A DNA stretch of 64,000 bases from Pseudomonas_T sp032052615 (GTDB lineage Bacteria > Pseudomonadota > Gammaproteobacteria > Pseudomonadales > Pseudomonadaceae). Made by a program: the position numbers and the translations under genes. Below the pieces are notes generated by a model. It saw only the letters and a list, made by a program, of their open reading frames with translations. It was not told the origin of the DNA and did no database searches. This document shows, one piece after another, positions 45,463-56,211 of the stretch; positions within the stretch are counted from its first letter, which is position 1; each line of letters begins with the position of its first letter. The DNA lies in the NCBI GenBank assembly GCA_032052615.1, contig DAMBWF010000002.1:186001-250000 (forward strand). Reading direction: 5' to 3'.

Positions 45463-47538
45463 TCACACCTGGCCGTACTGCTGGCCTTGGCGCAGCCAGC
45501 GTTCCAGCAGCGGCGCGACGTGTCGCGGCCAGCGCGCCAGCAGCGCCTGGGCGGCGTCGCGCACCGCCGGCAGCAGGTCGGCGTCGCGCATCAGATCGGC
45601 GACCTTGAACTGCAGCAGGCCGGTTTGGCGGGTGCCGAGCATTTCACCGGGGCCGCGCAGCTCCAAGTCCTTTTCGGCGATGACGAAGCCGTCGCAGGTC
45701 TCGCGCATGATGCCCAGGCGCTCGCGGCCGAGTTGGGACAGCGGCGCGTGGTAGAGCAGCACGCAGTGGCTGGCGGCGCTGCCCCGGCCGACCCGGCCGC
45801 GCAACTGGTGCAGTTGGGCCAGGCCGAGGCGCTCGGGGTTCTCGATGATCATCAGGCTGGCGTTGGGCACGTCCACCCCCACCTCGATCACCGTGGTGGC
45901 CACCAGCAGTTGCAGCGCGCCGTCCTTGAACGCGGCCATCACGGCGGCCTTTTCCGCCGGCTTCATGCGCCCGTGGATCAGCCCGACCCGCAGCTCGCCC
46001 AGGGCGGCGCCGAGTTCCTCGAACGTGGTTTCCGCCGCCTGGCAGGTAAGCTCCTCGGACTCCTCGATGAGGGTGCAGACCCAATAGGCCTGGCGGCCCT
46101 CGCGGCAGGCGGCGCGGACCCGTTCGATCACTTCCGGGCGGCGACTGTCGGCGATCACCAGGGTGTTCACCGGGGTGCGCCCGGGAGGCAGTTCGTCGAG
46201 CACGGAGGTATCCAGGTCGGCGTAGGCGCTCATGGCCAGGGTCCGGGGGATCGGTGTGGCGGTCATGATCAACTGGTGCGGGCAGAGCTGGCCGTCGATA
46301 CCCTTGCGGCGCAAGGCCAGGCGCTGCTGCACGCCGAAGCGATGCTGCTCGTCGATGATGACCAGGGCCAGGCGCTGGAAGCGCACCTCGTCCTGGAACA
46401 GCGCGTGGGTGCCGACCACCATGGGCGCGCCACCGGCGATCCGCTCCAGGGCGGCGGCGCGGGCCTTGCCCTTGAGCTTGCCGGCCAGCCAGGCCACCTC
46501 GATGCCCAGGGGCTCCAGCCAGCGGCTGAAGGTGAGGAAGTGCTGCTCGGCGAGGATTTCCGTGGGGGCCATCAGCGCCACCTGGTAGCCGGCCTCCAGG
46601 GCTTGCAGGGCGGCGAGGGCGGCCACCACGGTCTTGCCGGCGCCCACGTCGCCCTGCACCAGGCGCAGCATCGGCTCGCCCTGGCTGAGGTCGTAGGCGA
46701 TTTCCGCGCCGACCCGCCGCTGGGCGCCGGTGGGGGCGAAGCCCAGGTTGTCCAGGAAACGCGCCGGCAGGCGGGTCGCGGGCGGCAGGGCCGGCGCCCG
46801 CTGGGCGCGCACGCTTTCCCGCAGGCGTTGCAAGGACAGTTGATGGGTGAGCAACTCCTCGAAGGCCAGGCGGTGCTGGGCCCAGTGGCGGCCCTCGGCC
46901 AGTTCCTCCAGGTCGGCGTCCGCCGGCGGCCGGTGCAGGTAGCGCAGGGCTTCGTCGAGGGGGCCGAGGCGGTATTCCCGGGCCAGTTCCTCGGGCAGCC
47001 AGTCCGGCAGGCTGTGGGGCCCGAGGCGCGCGAGGGCCTGCTGGCTGAGCTGGCGCAGGCGAAGCTGGGTCAGCCCCTCGGTGGTGGGATAGAGAGGTGT
47101 GAGGGTCTGCTCCACCGGCGGCGGCTCGCCGCCGTTCAGGGCGCGGTACTCGGGGTGGTAGATCTCCAGCCCGGAAGCGCCAGGGCGGACTTCGCCGTAG
47201 CAGCGCAGCGCGGTGCCGCGCTTGAGGGCTTCCTTCTGGGCCTGGTTGAAATGGTAGAAGCGCAGGCTGAGGGTGCCGCTGCCGTCCTGCAGGCGCACCA
47301 GCAGGCTGCGACGTCGGCCCATGACCACGTCGGCCCCGGCCACCACCCCTTCCACCACCGCGTCCTGGCCGGGCCGCAGGGCGCCGATGGGCACGATGCG
47401 GGTACGGTCCTGGTAACGCAGCGGCAGGTGGAACAGCACGTCCTGGAGGGTTTCCAGTCCGACCTTGGCGAGCTTTTCGGCCAGCGCCGCGCCCACCCCC
47501 TTGAGCGCGGTGACCGGGACCTGGGCGAGTTCGCTCAT
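45463..47538 (-). CDS. recG: ATP-dependent DNA helicase RecG
   Basis: Branch-migrating helicase that remodels stalled forks and Holliday junctions, 691 residues. The N-terminal wedge/OB domain (VPTGALRPG-type segment and MGRRRSLLVRLQDGSGTLSL) is followed by SF2 motifs: Walker A QGDVGAGKT near 297, DEQHRFG, TATPIPRT, and TTVIEVGVDVPNASLM and QLRGRVGRG. The start ATG overlaps the oxyR stop by ATGA, so both come from one transcript, as in Pseudomonas. Confidence 0.97.
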   Translation of the reverse strand: MSELAQVPVTALKGVGAALAEKLAKVGLETLQDVLFHLPLRYQDRTRIVPIGALRPGQDAVVEGVVAGADVVMGRRRSLLVRLQDGSGTLSLRFYHFNQAQKEALKRGTALRCYGEVRPGASGLEIYHPEYRALNGGEPPPVEQTLTPLYPTTEGLTQLRLRQLSQQALARLGPHSLPDWLPEELAREYRLGPLDEALRYLHRPPADADLEELAEGRHWAQHRLAFEELLTHQLSLQRLRESVRAQRAPALPPATRLPARFLDNLGFAPTGAQRRVGAEIAYDLSQGEPMLRLVQGDVGAGKTVVAALAALQALEAGYQVALMAPTEILAEQHFLTFSRWLEPLGIEVAWLAGKLKGKARAAALERIAGGAPMVVGTHALFQDEVRFQRLALVIIDEQHRFGVQQRLALRRKGIDGQLCPHQLIMTATPIPRTLAMSAYADLDTSVLDELPPGRTPVNTLVIADSRRPEVIERVRAACREGRQAYWVCTLIEESEELTCQAAETTFEELGAALGELRVGLIHGRMKPAEKAAVMAAFKDGALQLLVATTVIEVGVDVPNASLMIIENPERLGLAQLHQLRGRVGRGSAASHCVLLYHAPLSQLGRERLGIMRETCDGFVIAEKDLELRGPGEMLGTRQTGLLQFKVADLMRDADLLPAVRDAAQALLARWPRHVAPLLERWLRQGQQYGQV

Positions 47539-48473
47539 GCCGGCCGCGTGTCTTCCCGCGGGGCGGGCGGGCGCGCCACCGAGCACAGGCGGATGGAGTC
47601 GGCCAGCACCTCGATGGCCCGTGGCCGCGGGAAGCTGGCGCGCCAGGCGATGGCCACGGTGCGGTAGGGCACCGGTGGGGTCAGCGGGCGGATCTCGATC
47701 ACGCCGGGGGCGTAGTGGTGACTGTCCACCGCCGAGAACGGCAGGATCGACACGCCCAGACCCGAGGCCACCATGTGGCGGATGGTCTCCAGGGAGCTGG
47801 ATTCCACGGTGGTGTGCTTGCCCGCGTCCTCGCTGCGGCGGGTCGCCGGGCAGGCTTCCAACACTTGGTCGCGGAAGCAATGGCCCTCGCCGAGCAGCAA
47901 CAGGCTCTTGTCGTTGAGCAGGTCGGCGTCGATGGTCCGGCGCGCCGTCCAGGGGTGCTCGGCCGGCATCAGCACGTAGAACGGCTCGTCGTAGAGGGTC
48001 TTGGTGAGGACATCGGCCTCGTTGAACGGCAAGGCGATGATGATCGCGTCCAGCTCGCCGGTGCGCAGCTTGTCGCGCAGCACATGGGTGAAGTTTTCCT
48101 CGATGTACAGCGGCATCTGCGGGGCGACCCGGTGCAACTGCGGGATCAGGTGGGGAAACAGGTAGGGCCCGACGGTGTAGATGGCGCCGACCTTGAGGGG
48201 CGCGGTGAGCTGGTTCTTGCCGGCCTGGGCCAGTTCGCGGATGCCCTGGGCCTGTTCCAGCACCTTCTGCGCCTGGGCGACGATGCCCTCGCCCACCGGG
48301 GTCAGGCGCACCGCGCTCTTGCTGCGCTCGAAGATCAGCACGCCCAGCTCGTCTTCCAGTTTCTTCACTCCCACCGAGAGAGTCGGCTGGCTGACGTGGC
48401 AACGCTCGGCGGCGCGGCCGAAGTGCTGTTCCTGAGCGAGGGTGACGATGTAGCGCAGTTCGGTGAGGGTCAT
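47535..48473 (-). CDS. oxyR: Peroxide-sensing LysR regulator OxyR
   Basis: Redox-switched activator of catalase and alkyl hydroperoxide reductase genes. The 312-residue protein has an N-terminal winged helix-turn-helix (FGRAAERCHVSQPTLSVGVK) and the two redox cysteines at exactly 199 and 208 (GEGHC and LEAC), forming the H2O2-induced disulfide. The ATG at 48473 gives the canonical MTLTELRYIV start. Coupled to recG by a four-base overlap. Confidence 0.97.
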   Translation of the reverse strand: MTLTELRYIVTLAQEQHFGRAAERCHVSQPTLSVGVKKLEDELGVLIFERSKSAVRLTPVGEGIVAQAQKVLEQAQGIRELAQAGKNQLTAPLKVGAIYTVGPYLFPHLIPQLHRVAPQMPLYIEENFTHVLRDKLRTGELDAIIIALPFNEADVLTKTLYDEPFYVLMPAEHPWTARRTIDADLLNDKSLLLLGEGHCFRDQVLEACPATRRSEDAGKHTTVESSSLETIRHMVASGLGVSILPFSAVDSHHYAPGVIEIRPLTPPVPYRTVAIAWRASFPRPRAIEVLADSIRLCSVARPPAPREDTRPA

Positions 48474-48528
48474 AGCGAAAGTCCATTGAAGTGGCCCAAG
48501 CATAGCGGGTCGAGTCAATGGAACCAAC

Positions 48529-48564
48529 ACAACGGCCGGTCGCCCGAAGGCGACCGGCCGTTGT
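48529..48564 (-). terminator. Terminator of the exbB-exbD-tonB operon
   Basis: A perfect 16-base-pair stem with CGAA loop lies 14 bases past the tonB stop. A modest T-rich stretch follows on the minus strand. It insulates the tonB operon from oxyR. Confidence 0.85.
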
Positions 48565-48577
48565 GTATGTCGCCGGC

Positions 48578-49333
48578 TCAGCGGCGCCCGCGCTCCAGGG
48601 AGTAGACGAAGGGCGCGACCACTTCCAGGCTGCCGTTGTTCAGCAGCTCCGGCGGTGGCGGCGGCAGCGGCTGGGCACGCCGGATCATCTCCAGCGTCGC
48701 GCGGTCGATGGAGGCGCTGCCGGAGTTGCCGACCAGGGAGTAGGACAGCACCTTGCCTTCTCCGTCCACCACGAAACGCAGCCGGTTCACCCCTTCGAAG
48801 CCACGCCGGCGCGCGTCTTCCGGGTAGCGCTTGTAGCGGCTCAGGTGAGCCAGCAGCTTGCTCTGCCAGGTGACCTCGGCCTGGGAGGGCGCGCTGGCGG
48901 CGGCCGGCTGCGGCGTGGCGCTCTTGTCTTCCTTCTCGGCCACCGGCGCCGGCGGCGCGGGAGGCGCCGGCTGGGGCGGCGGCGGGTCCGGCTGGGGCTT
49001 GACCGGGGGCTTGGGCTCGACCGGCTTGGGCGGTTTCGGCTTGGGCTTGGGTTTCGGCTTGGGCGGCGGCGGGATGGCGATCGTCGGCTTCGGCGCCTCG
49101 GCCAGCTTCGGCAGCGGTTCCGGTTCTTCCGGCACCGCTTCCGGCGGCGGTGGGGCCGGTTTGGGCGCGGCGGGCGGCAGGGGTTCCAGCTCCACCATCA
49201 TCGCCGCCGGCGGCAGCTCGATGGGCTGGGCTTCGACGCGCCAGAACAACGCCCAATAGGCCAGCCCGAGGTGCAGGCCGAGGATCAGCAGCAGGCTGCC
49301 GGTCCACTGCAACAGCGTGCGGGCTCCCCTCAT
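48578..49333 (-). CDS. tonB: TonB energy-transducing protein
   Basis: Spans the periplasm to couple proton-motive force to outer-membrane receptors. The 251-residue protein has one N-terminal TM helix (about 10-28), a long Pro/Lys/Glu-rich periplasmic region with runs of PKPKPKP (about 45-130), and the C-terminal TonB domain with the YPEDARRRGFEG motif near 170 and VDGEGKVLSYSLVGNSG. The ATG overlaps the exbD stop by ATGA. It is the final gene of the operon. Confidence 0.94.
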   Translation of the reverse strand: MRGARTLLQWTGSLLLILGLHLGLAYWALFWRVEAQPIELPPAAMMVELEPLPPAAPKPAPPPPEAVPEEPEPLPKLAEAPKPTIAIPPPPKPKPKPKPKPPKPVEPKPPVKPQPDPPPPQPAPPAPPAPVAEKEDKSATPQPAAASAPSQAEVTWQSKLLAHLSRYKRYPEDARRRGFEGVNRLRFVVDGEGKVLSYSLVGNSGSASIDRATLEMIRRAQPLPPPPPELLNNGSLEVVAPFVYSLERGRR

Positions 49334-49752
49334 CGGCCGACCGTCTCCAGGCCGACCAGACCGATCTTCAGGTAGCCGGCGCCGCGCAGGGCGTCCATGA
49401 CTTCCATCAGGGTGGCGTATTCGACACCCTTGTCGCCACGGACGAACACGGTCTTGTCCTTGTCGCCATGGGTCAACTGGTCCAGGGCCGGGCCGATGCG
49501 CTCCTGGGTCACCGGGTCCTCGCCGAGGAACAGCTCGCGGTTTTCCTTGATGCTGAGGTAGATCGGCTTATCCGGCCGGGGCGCGGGCTTGGCGGTGGAG
49601 GCCGGCAGATCGATCTTCACGTCCACCGTCGCCAGGGGCGCGGCCACCATGAAGATGATCAGCAGGACCAGCATCACGTCGATGAACGGCGTGACGTTGA
49701 TGTCGTGGACTTCGGCGAGGTCGTCGTCGCCTTCGTTCAGATGCAGTCCCAT
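49330..49752 (-). CDS. exbD: Biopolymer transport protein ExbD
   Basis: Part of the TonB-ExbB-ExbD motor. The 140-residue protein has a single N-terminal TM helix (about 23-43) containing the essential aspartate of INVTPFIDVMLVLLI, and a periplasmic domain with DKTVFVRGDKGVEY. It follows exbB with a four-base gap and overlaps tonB. Confidence 0.95.
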   Translation of the reverse strand: MGLHLNEGDDDLAEVHDINVTPFIDVMLVLLIIFMVAAPLATVDVKIDLPASTAKPAPRPDKPIYLSIKENRELFLGEDPVTQERIGPALDQLTHGDKDKTVFVRGDKGVEYATLMEVMDALRGAGYLKIGLVGLETVGR

Positions 49753-49756
49753 GCCA

Positions 49757-50722
49757 TTACCCCACTTTCACCATGTGGGGTTGGGCCGCGCGGTCGGCTG
49801 GAAGCTGGTCCAGGTCGCGGCTGACCAACAACAGCACCTGGGCCGAGGCATCGGCGACCTGGGCCTTGTAGCCGGCGATGGAGCGGGCGAAGACGTTGTA
49901 GATGACCACGGCGGGGATCGCCGCCACCAAGCCGAGGGCGGTGGCCAGCAGGGCTTCGGCGATGCCCGGGGCCACCACCGCGAGGTTGGTGGTCTGGGAT
50001 TTGGCGATGCCGATGAAGCTGTTCATGATCCCCCAGACGGTGCCGAACAGGCCGACGAAGGGCGCGGTGGAGCCGATGGTGGCGAGCACCCCGGTGCCCT
50101 GGCTCATGCGCCGGCCGCTGGCCGCCACCAGGCGCTCCAGGCGGAAGCTGACCCGCTCCTTGATGCCCTCGCGCTCGCGGACGCTGGCGGACAGCTTCAC
50201 TTCTTCCAGGGCGTCGTGCACCAGCAGCCGCGACAGGCTGCCGGCGCGGTCCGCCTTCTCGCCGGCCTCGTTCAGGGTGCGGGCCGACTTCAGCGCCAGC
50301 AGTTCCCGGCGCAGACGGCGCTTGGCGCCGACCAGCTCGATGCCCTTGGCCAGCCAGACGGTCCAGGTGAGGATCGAGGCGATGGCCAGGCCGATCATCA
50401 CCGCCTTCACCACCACGTCGGCGTTCTGGTACATGCCCCAGGGCGACAGATCGTGGGCGAGGCGCGCCGGCTCCTCGGCTCCGGTCAGCGGCGCGGTGGG
50501 CTCGACGGCCGGCGCCGGGGTCGCGGCGGGAGCGGTCGGCGCGCCGCTGGCGGACGCGGTGGCCGGGGCGCTCTGGGTGGCATCGGCGGCCGGCGCGGCG
50601 GTCGGCTCGTCCGCCATGGCGCCGAAGGGAAGCGCCAGCCCCAGCAGCAGGGCCGCGGCGAAGCGCAGGAGGCGGGTGGAACGGAAGGAGAAGGGCAAGG
50701 CACCTGAGGCGAGAACGTTCAT
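49757..50722 (-). CDS. exbB: Biopolymer transport protein ExbB
   Basis: Proton-channel subunit of the TonB motor, MotA/TolQ/ExbB family. The 321-residue precursor has a signal peptide and Ala/Pro-rich periplasmic region (about 30-85) and three TM helices; TM2/TM3 contain the conserved TIGSTAPFVGLFGTVWGIM and IAEALLATALGLVAAIPAVV stretches. The ATG at 50722 starts the likely signal peptide; an in-frame start at 50779 would lengthen it by 19 residues. First gene of exbB-exbD-tonB; iron regulation is expected but no good Fur box was found. Confidence 0.93.
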   Translation of the reverse strand: MNVLASGALPFSFRSTRLLRFAAALLLGLALPFGAMADEPTAAPAADATQSAPATASASGAPTAPAATPAPAVEPTAPLTGAEEPARLAHDLSPWGMYQNADVVVKAVMIGLAIASILTWTVWLAKGIELVGAKRRLRRELLALKSARTLNEAGEKADRAGSLSRLLVHDALEEVKLSASVREREGIKERVSFRLERLVAASGRRMSQGTGVLATIGSTAPFVGLFGTVWGIMNSFIGIAKSQTTNLAVVAPGIAEALLATALGLVAAIPAVVIYNVFARSIAGYKAQVADASAQVLLLVSRDLDQLPADRAAQPHMVKVG

Positions 50723-50806
50723 GCTGGCCGGACCTGAGAGTGAGGAAATCAGTTGTCCACCGCGAAAGGTAACGGGCATGCGGTGGCGCGAGGTCGGTTA
50801 TTATTG

Positions 50807-50819
50807 CAAGTAATTCTTG
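50807..50819. promoter_or_regulatory. Inverted repeat upstream of exbB
   Basis: CAAG-TAATT-CTTG lies in an AT-rich patch between exbB and the divergent SDR gene. It may be an operator; the regulator is unknown. Confidence 0.35.
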
Positions 50820-50920
50820 TTTGTAACAGGGATATGAGCGGCGCGATGCGAAACCCTGGGGTGGCGGTGCCTTCCGCGCCGTGAACTGGCATCCTGACCC
50901 TTTTCCAGGAGTCCGCGTTC

Positions 50921-51775
50921 ATGAATACGCCTTCCTTGTTGATAGCCGGTTGCGGTGACGTGGGTGGCCGCCTGGCGAGCCGCCTGCTCCCGGAGGGCTG
51001 GCGGGTGCATGGCCTGCGCCGCGACACCGCGCGCCTGCCGGCCGGGGTGCTGCCGGTGGCGGGCGACCTGCGGCGCGCCGAGTGCCCGGCCGCCTGGCCA
51101 CGCGAAGCGCTGGAGTACCTGGTGTACAGCGCGGCGGCCAGCCAGCACGACGAGGCCGGCTACCGCGCCGCCTATCTCGACGGGCTGCGCCATGTCCTGG
51201 GCTGGCTGGAGCGGCAGGGCCAGCGTCCGAGGCGGCTGCTGTTCGTTTCCAGCAGCGGGGTGTACGACCAACGGGACGGCGAGTGGGTCGATGAAACCTC
51301 GCCCGCCCGGGCCGAGCGCTACTCGGGGCGGATCATGTGCGAGGCCGAGGCGCTGGCCCTGGAGTCCGGCGTGCCGGCCACCGTGGTGCGCCTCACCGGG
51401 CTCTACGGGCCGGGCCGCGAATGGCTGTTGCGCCAGGTGCGCGAAGGCTACCGGGTGACCCGCGAGCCGCCGCTGTACGCCAACCGTATCCACGTGGAGG
51501 ACGCCGCCGGGTTGCTGGCGTTCCTGCTGCGGGCGGATCGCCAGGGCGTGGCGCTGGAGGACTGTTACCTCGGGGTGGACGACGAGCCGGCGCCGTTGCA
51601 CGAGGTGGTGGACTGGCTGCGGCAGCGCCTGGGGGTGCGGCAGTGGTCGGAGCAGGAGACGGTGCGCCGGGCGGGCAGCAAGCGCTGCTCCAACGCCCGC
51701 GCGCGCGCCCTCGGCTGGCGGCCGGAGTACCCCAGCTACCGCGAGGGCTACGCGGCGATCCTCGCGGCCCCCTGA
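50921..51775 (+). CDS. SDR-family NAD(P)-dependent protein (YeeZ-like)
   Basis: A 284-residue Rossmann-fold protein of the extended/atypical SDR group. The N-terminal nucleotide site is LLIAGCGDVGGRLA, the VSSSGVYDQRDGEWVDE segment and SGRIMCEAEALAL hold the Ser/Tyr-equivalent positions (the usual YxxxK is altered to YSGRIMCE), and RLTGLYGPGR follows. This resembles E. coli YeeZ. The missing catalytic lysine argues against a normal dehydrogenase. Divergent from the exbB operon. Confidence 0.8.
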   Translation: MNTPSLLIAGCGDVGGRLASRLLPEGWRVHGLRRDTARLPAGVLPVAGDLRRAECPAAWPREALEYLVYSAAASQHDEAGYRAAYLDGLRHVLGWLERQGQRPRRLLFVSSSGVYDQRDGEWVDETSPARAERYSGRIMCEAEALALESGVPATVVRLTGLYGPGREWLLRQVREGYRVTREPPLYANRIHVEDAAGLLAFLLRADRQGVALEDCYLGVDDEPAPLHEVVDWLRQRLGVRQWSEQETVRRAGSKRCSNARARALGWRPEYPSYREGYAAILAAP

Positions 51776-51782
51776 GCGGCGG

Positions 51783-52520
51783 TCAGTCCCGGCGCAGCAA
51801 CCAGCGGCGGGTACCGGGCGCGTAGTCCGGCATTTGGTCGGGTGGCGCGCGGTTCACCGCTTCGAAGAGTTCCAGCTCGTCGCCGTGGCGGCTGAAGAGC
51901 CATGGCCCGCCTTGGGTGCCTCGTTGCAGCCAGAGGCTGTCGTGCTCACCGCTCATCGAGGCGCAGTCGCCAGCCAGGCACAGGGCGTAGCGGTCGGCCC
52001 CCGGCAGGCCTTCCAGGCCGCCGTCGGCGGCGAAGCGCACACGGCCGCCCTGGCCGGGACCTTCGCGGACGATCCAGTCGCCGCCCAGGTAGGCCGCGTA
52101 CAGGGCGCGCTCGAAACTGCTCCCCAGCGGCGCGTTGGGCGCGGGCACGAGGGTCGGCCGGACGAAGCGTTGCTCGGGCAGGTGGGGGCTGGCTTCCTGG
52201 ATCAGGTGCGGCCCATCCAGTCGGAAGGCCTCGTGGTCGTCCTCGGGGGTGTCGAGGGCCCAGCGTCGTCCGGCATCGGTGGCGGTCAGCCGGCCCTGGA
52301 GGGTTTCGAAGCCGTTGCTGCCTTCCGCGCGGCCGGACGAGGGGTCGAGCCGCCATTCGAAGGTCGGGCCATAGGCCAGCAACGCCTCGCGCAGCTTGCC
52401 ACCGTCGCGGGCGGCGTCGATGGCGGCCTGGTTAATCCAGACCCCGGCGGGGTCCTGGGGTTTGCCGGCGCAGCCGGCGAGCAGGGCGCTGCAGAGCAGC
52501 AGGGCGACGCGGTTACGCAT
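51783..52520 (-). CDS. Predicted lipoprotein, unknown function
   Basis: A 245-residue protein with a clear lipobox: MRNRVALLLCSALLAGCAGK, with acylated Cys at 16. The mature part is soluble-looking with an intradomain cysteine pair (ALCLAGDCAS). No family recognised. It is convergent with the SDR gene (stop codons eight bases apart) and lies downstream of ridA behind a hairpin. Confidence 0.7.
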   Translation of the reverse strand: MRNRVALLLCSALLAGCAGKPQDPAGVWINQAAIDAARDGGKLREALLAYGPTFEWRLDPSSGRAEGSNGFETLQGRLTATDAGRRWALDTPEDDHEAFRLDGPHLIQEASPHLPEQRFVRPTLVPAPNAPLGSSFERALYAAYLGGDWIVREGPGQGGRVRFAADGGLEGLPGADRYALCLAGDCASMSGEHDSLWLQRGTQGGPWLFSRHGDELELFEAVNRAPPDQMPDYAPGTRRWLLRRD

Positions 52521-52539
52521 GGCGGCATCCGTTACGGCG

Positions 52540-52560
52540 GGCGGGAGCCGGGCTCCCGCC
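52540..52560 (-). terminator. Hairpin downstream of ridA
   Basis: Nine-base perfect stem (52540-52548 with 52552-52560), a three-base loop, six bases past the ridA stop. No T-run. Confidence 0.5.
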
Positions 52561-52566
52561 GATTCC

Positions 52567-52947
52567 TCACTCGAGGACCAGAATGGCGTCCATCTCGACC
52601 TGGGAGGCCCGGGGCAGGGCCGCCACGCCGATGGCGGCGCGGGCCGGGTAGGGCTGCTGGAAGTAGCGGCCCATGATCTCGTTGACCTTGGCGAAGTGAC
52701 TCAGGTCGGTGAGGAAGATGTTCAGTTTGACGATGTCCTTGAGCGAGCCACCGGCTGCCTCGGCGACCGCCTTGAGGTTCTCGAAGACCTGCACGGTCTG
52801 TGCCTCGAAGCCCTCCACCAGTTCCATGGTCTTGGGATCGAGGGGAATCTGCCCGGACAGGTAGACGGTGTTGCCGGCCTTGATCGCCTGGGAATAGGTG
52901 CCGATCGCGGCGGGGGCGTTCTCGGTGTTGATCACGGTCTTGGACAT
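52567..52947 (-). CDS. ridA: Enamine/imine deaminase RidA
   Basis: Hydrolyses reactive enamine/imine intermediates made by PLP enzymes. The 126-residue protein has the YjgF/RidA signatures AIGTYSQAIKAGNTVYLSGQ, RAAIGVAALPRASQVEMDA and a terminal ILVLE with the catalytic Arg in RAAIG. An AAGGAG box precedes the ATG. It follows spoT by about 67 bases on the same strand and is probably co-transcribed. Confidence 0.94.
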   Translation of the reverse strand: MSKTVINTENAPAAIGTYSQAIKAGNTVYLSGQIPLDPKTMELVEGFEAQTVQVFENLKAVAEAAGGSLKDIVKLNIFLTDLSHFAKVNEIMGRYFQQPYPARAAIGVAALPRASQVEMDAILVLE

Positions 52948-53014
52948 GCTGACTCCTTGTGAGAGAGGGATGGGAAGGAAACGGAGCTTTCCGTTCGGAG
53001 CCGCGCCGCGCCGG

Positions 53015-55120
<2,106 letters not shown>

Positions 55121-55177
55121 GGCAGGCCTCCACGCCGGCGACCGTCCGGCTCCGCGTCACGTCGACCCGGCATCGTC

Positions 55178-55441
55178 TCAGAGCGCCTCGCTGGAGTCGT
55201 CCTCGAAGGCGGCGAAGATCGGCTCGTCCTCGACGATCTCTTCCTGGGCGATCACGTCGTAGTCCACCAGGCCGCTGGCGATCTCGCGCAGGGCGACCAC
55301 GGTCGGCTTGTCGTTTTCCCAGGCGACCTTTGGCTCCTTGCCACCGGTGGCCAGTTGGCGGGCGCGCTTGGTGGCGAGCATCACCAGCTCGAAACGGTTA
55401 TCGACGTTGTCCAGGCAGTCTTCAACGGTGACGCGAGCCAT
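55178..55441 (-). CDS. rpoZ: RNA polymerase omega subunit
   Basis: An 87-residue subunit that assists beta' assembly and mediates ppGpp binding. MARVTVEDCLDNVDNRFELVMLATKRARQL and the EIASG motif are conserved. A GAGGAA box precedes the ATG. The gene for the ppGpp enzyme SpoT lies directly downstream on the same strand, gmk upstream. Confidence 0.97.
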   Translation of the reverse strand: MARVTVEDCLDNVDNRFELVMLATKRARQLATGGKEPKVAWENDKPTVVALREIASGLVDYDVIAQEEIVEDEPIFAAFEDDSSEAL

Positions 55442-55547
55442 GGTGTTCCTCGTAGAACGTGGGAAATGAAAGCGAAAGGGCTGTGCCCCGTAAGGGCGAG
55501 CGGACTGGTTAGTCTAAAAAATCACCAGCCCGAAGGGAAGCGCTGAT

Positions 55548-56168
55548 TTACGCCAGCAACTCGCCCAGCAGACCGCCGTGGCGCTGCTGCTGGACGCTCT
55601 GGAGGAGCTGGTTGGAGCGGAAGATCGCCCGCAGGTCGTCCAGGGCGTGGGCGAAGTCATCGTTGATGATGAGGTAGTCGTATTCCACGTAGTGGCTCAT
55701 CTCGCTGACCGCTTCGCGCATGCGCCGCTCGATCACCTCGCCGCTGTCCTGCCCGCGCTTGGTCAGGCGGTGGCGCAAGGCTTCCTGGGTCGGCGGCAGG
55801 ATGAAGATGGACTTGGCCTGGGGCATCAGCCGGCGCACTTGCTGGGCGCCCTGCCAGTCGATCTCCAGGATCAGGTCGAAGCCCTCGGCCAGGGTCTGCT
55901 CGACCCAGCGCTGGGAGGTGCCGTAGAGGTTGCCGAAGACTTCCGCGTGTTCGAGGAATTCGTTGCGCTCGAGCATGGCGAGGAAGCCCTCGCGGTCGAC
56001 GAAGTGATAGTTGACCCCGTCCAACTCGCCCGGGCGCATCGGCCGGGTGGTGTGGGAGACCGAGACGCGGATGCGCGGCTCGATGTCGATCAGGGACTTG
56101 ACCAGGCTGGTCTTGCCGGCCCCGGAGGGCGCGGAAACGATGTACAGGGTGCCGAGGGTGGTGGGCAT
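55548..56168 (-). CDS. gmk: Guanylate kinase
   Basis: Phosphorylates GMP to GDP. The 206-residue protein has the P-loop SAPSGAGKTSLVKSL at the N-terminus, the GMP-binding TTRPMRPGE-type segment, and the EIDWQGAQQVRR motif. Length is normal. It begins the gmk-rpoZ-spoT group, which is functionally tied to guanine nucleotides and ppGpp. Confidence 0.97.
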   Translation of the reverse strand: MPTTLGTLYIVSAPSGAGKTSLVKSLIDIEPRIRVSVSHTTRPMRPGELDGVNYHFVDREGFLAMLERNEFLEHAEVFGNLYGTSQRWVEQTLAEGFDLILEIDWQGAQQVRRLMPQAKSIFILPPTQEALRHRLTKRGQDSGEVIERRMREAVSEMSHYVEYDYLIINDDFAHALDDLRAIFRSNQLLQSVQQQRHGGLLGELLA

Positions 56169-56211
56169 GGCGGAATTCCGGTAAGCGTCAAGTAAGGCGC
56201 GGCGCGCCGCG

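Noticed and set aside
50790..50825. Fur box in front of exbB
   Set aside because: Best alignment to GATAATGATAATCATTATC gives only about eight of 19 matches; only the CAAG-N5-CTTG repeat is solid.
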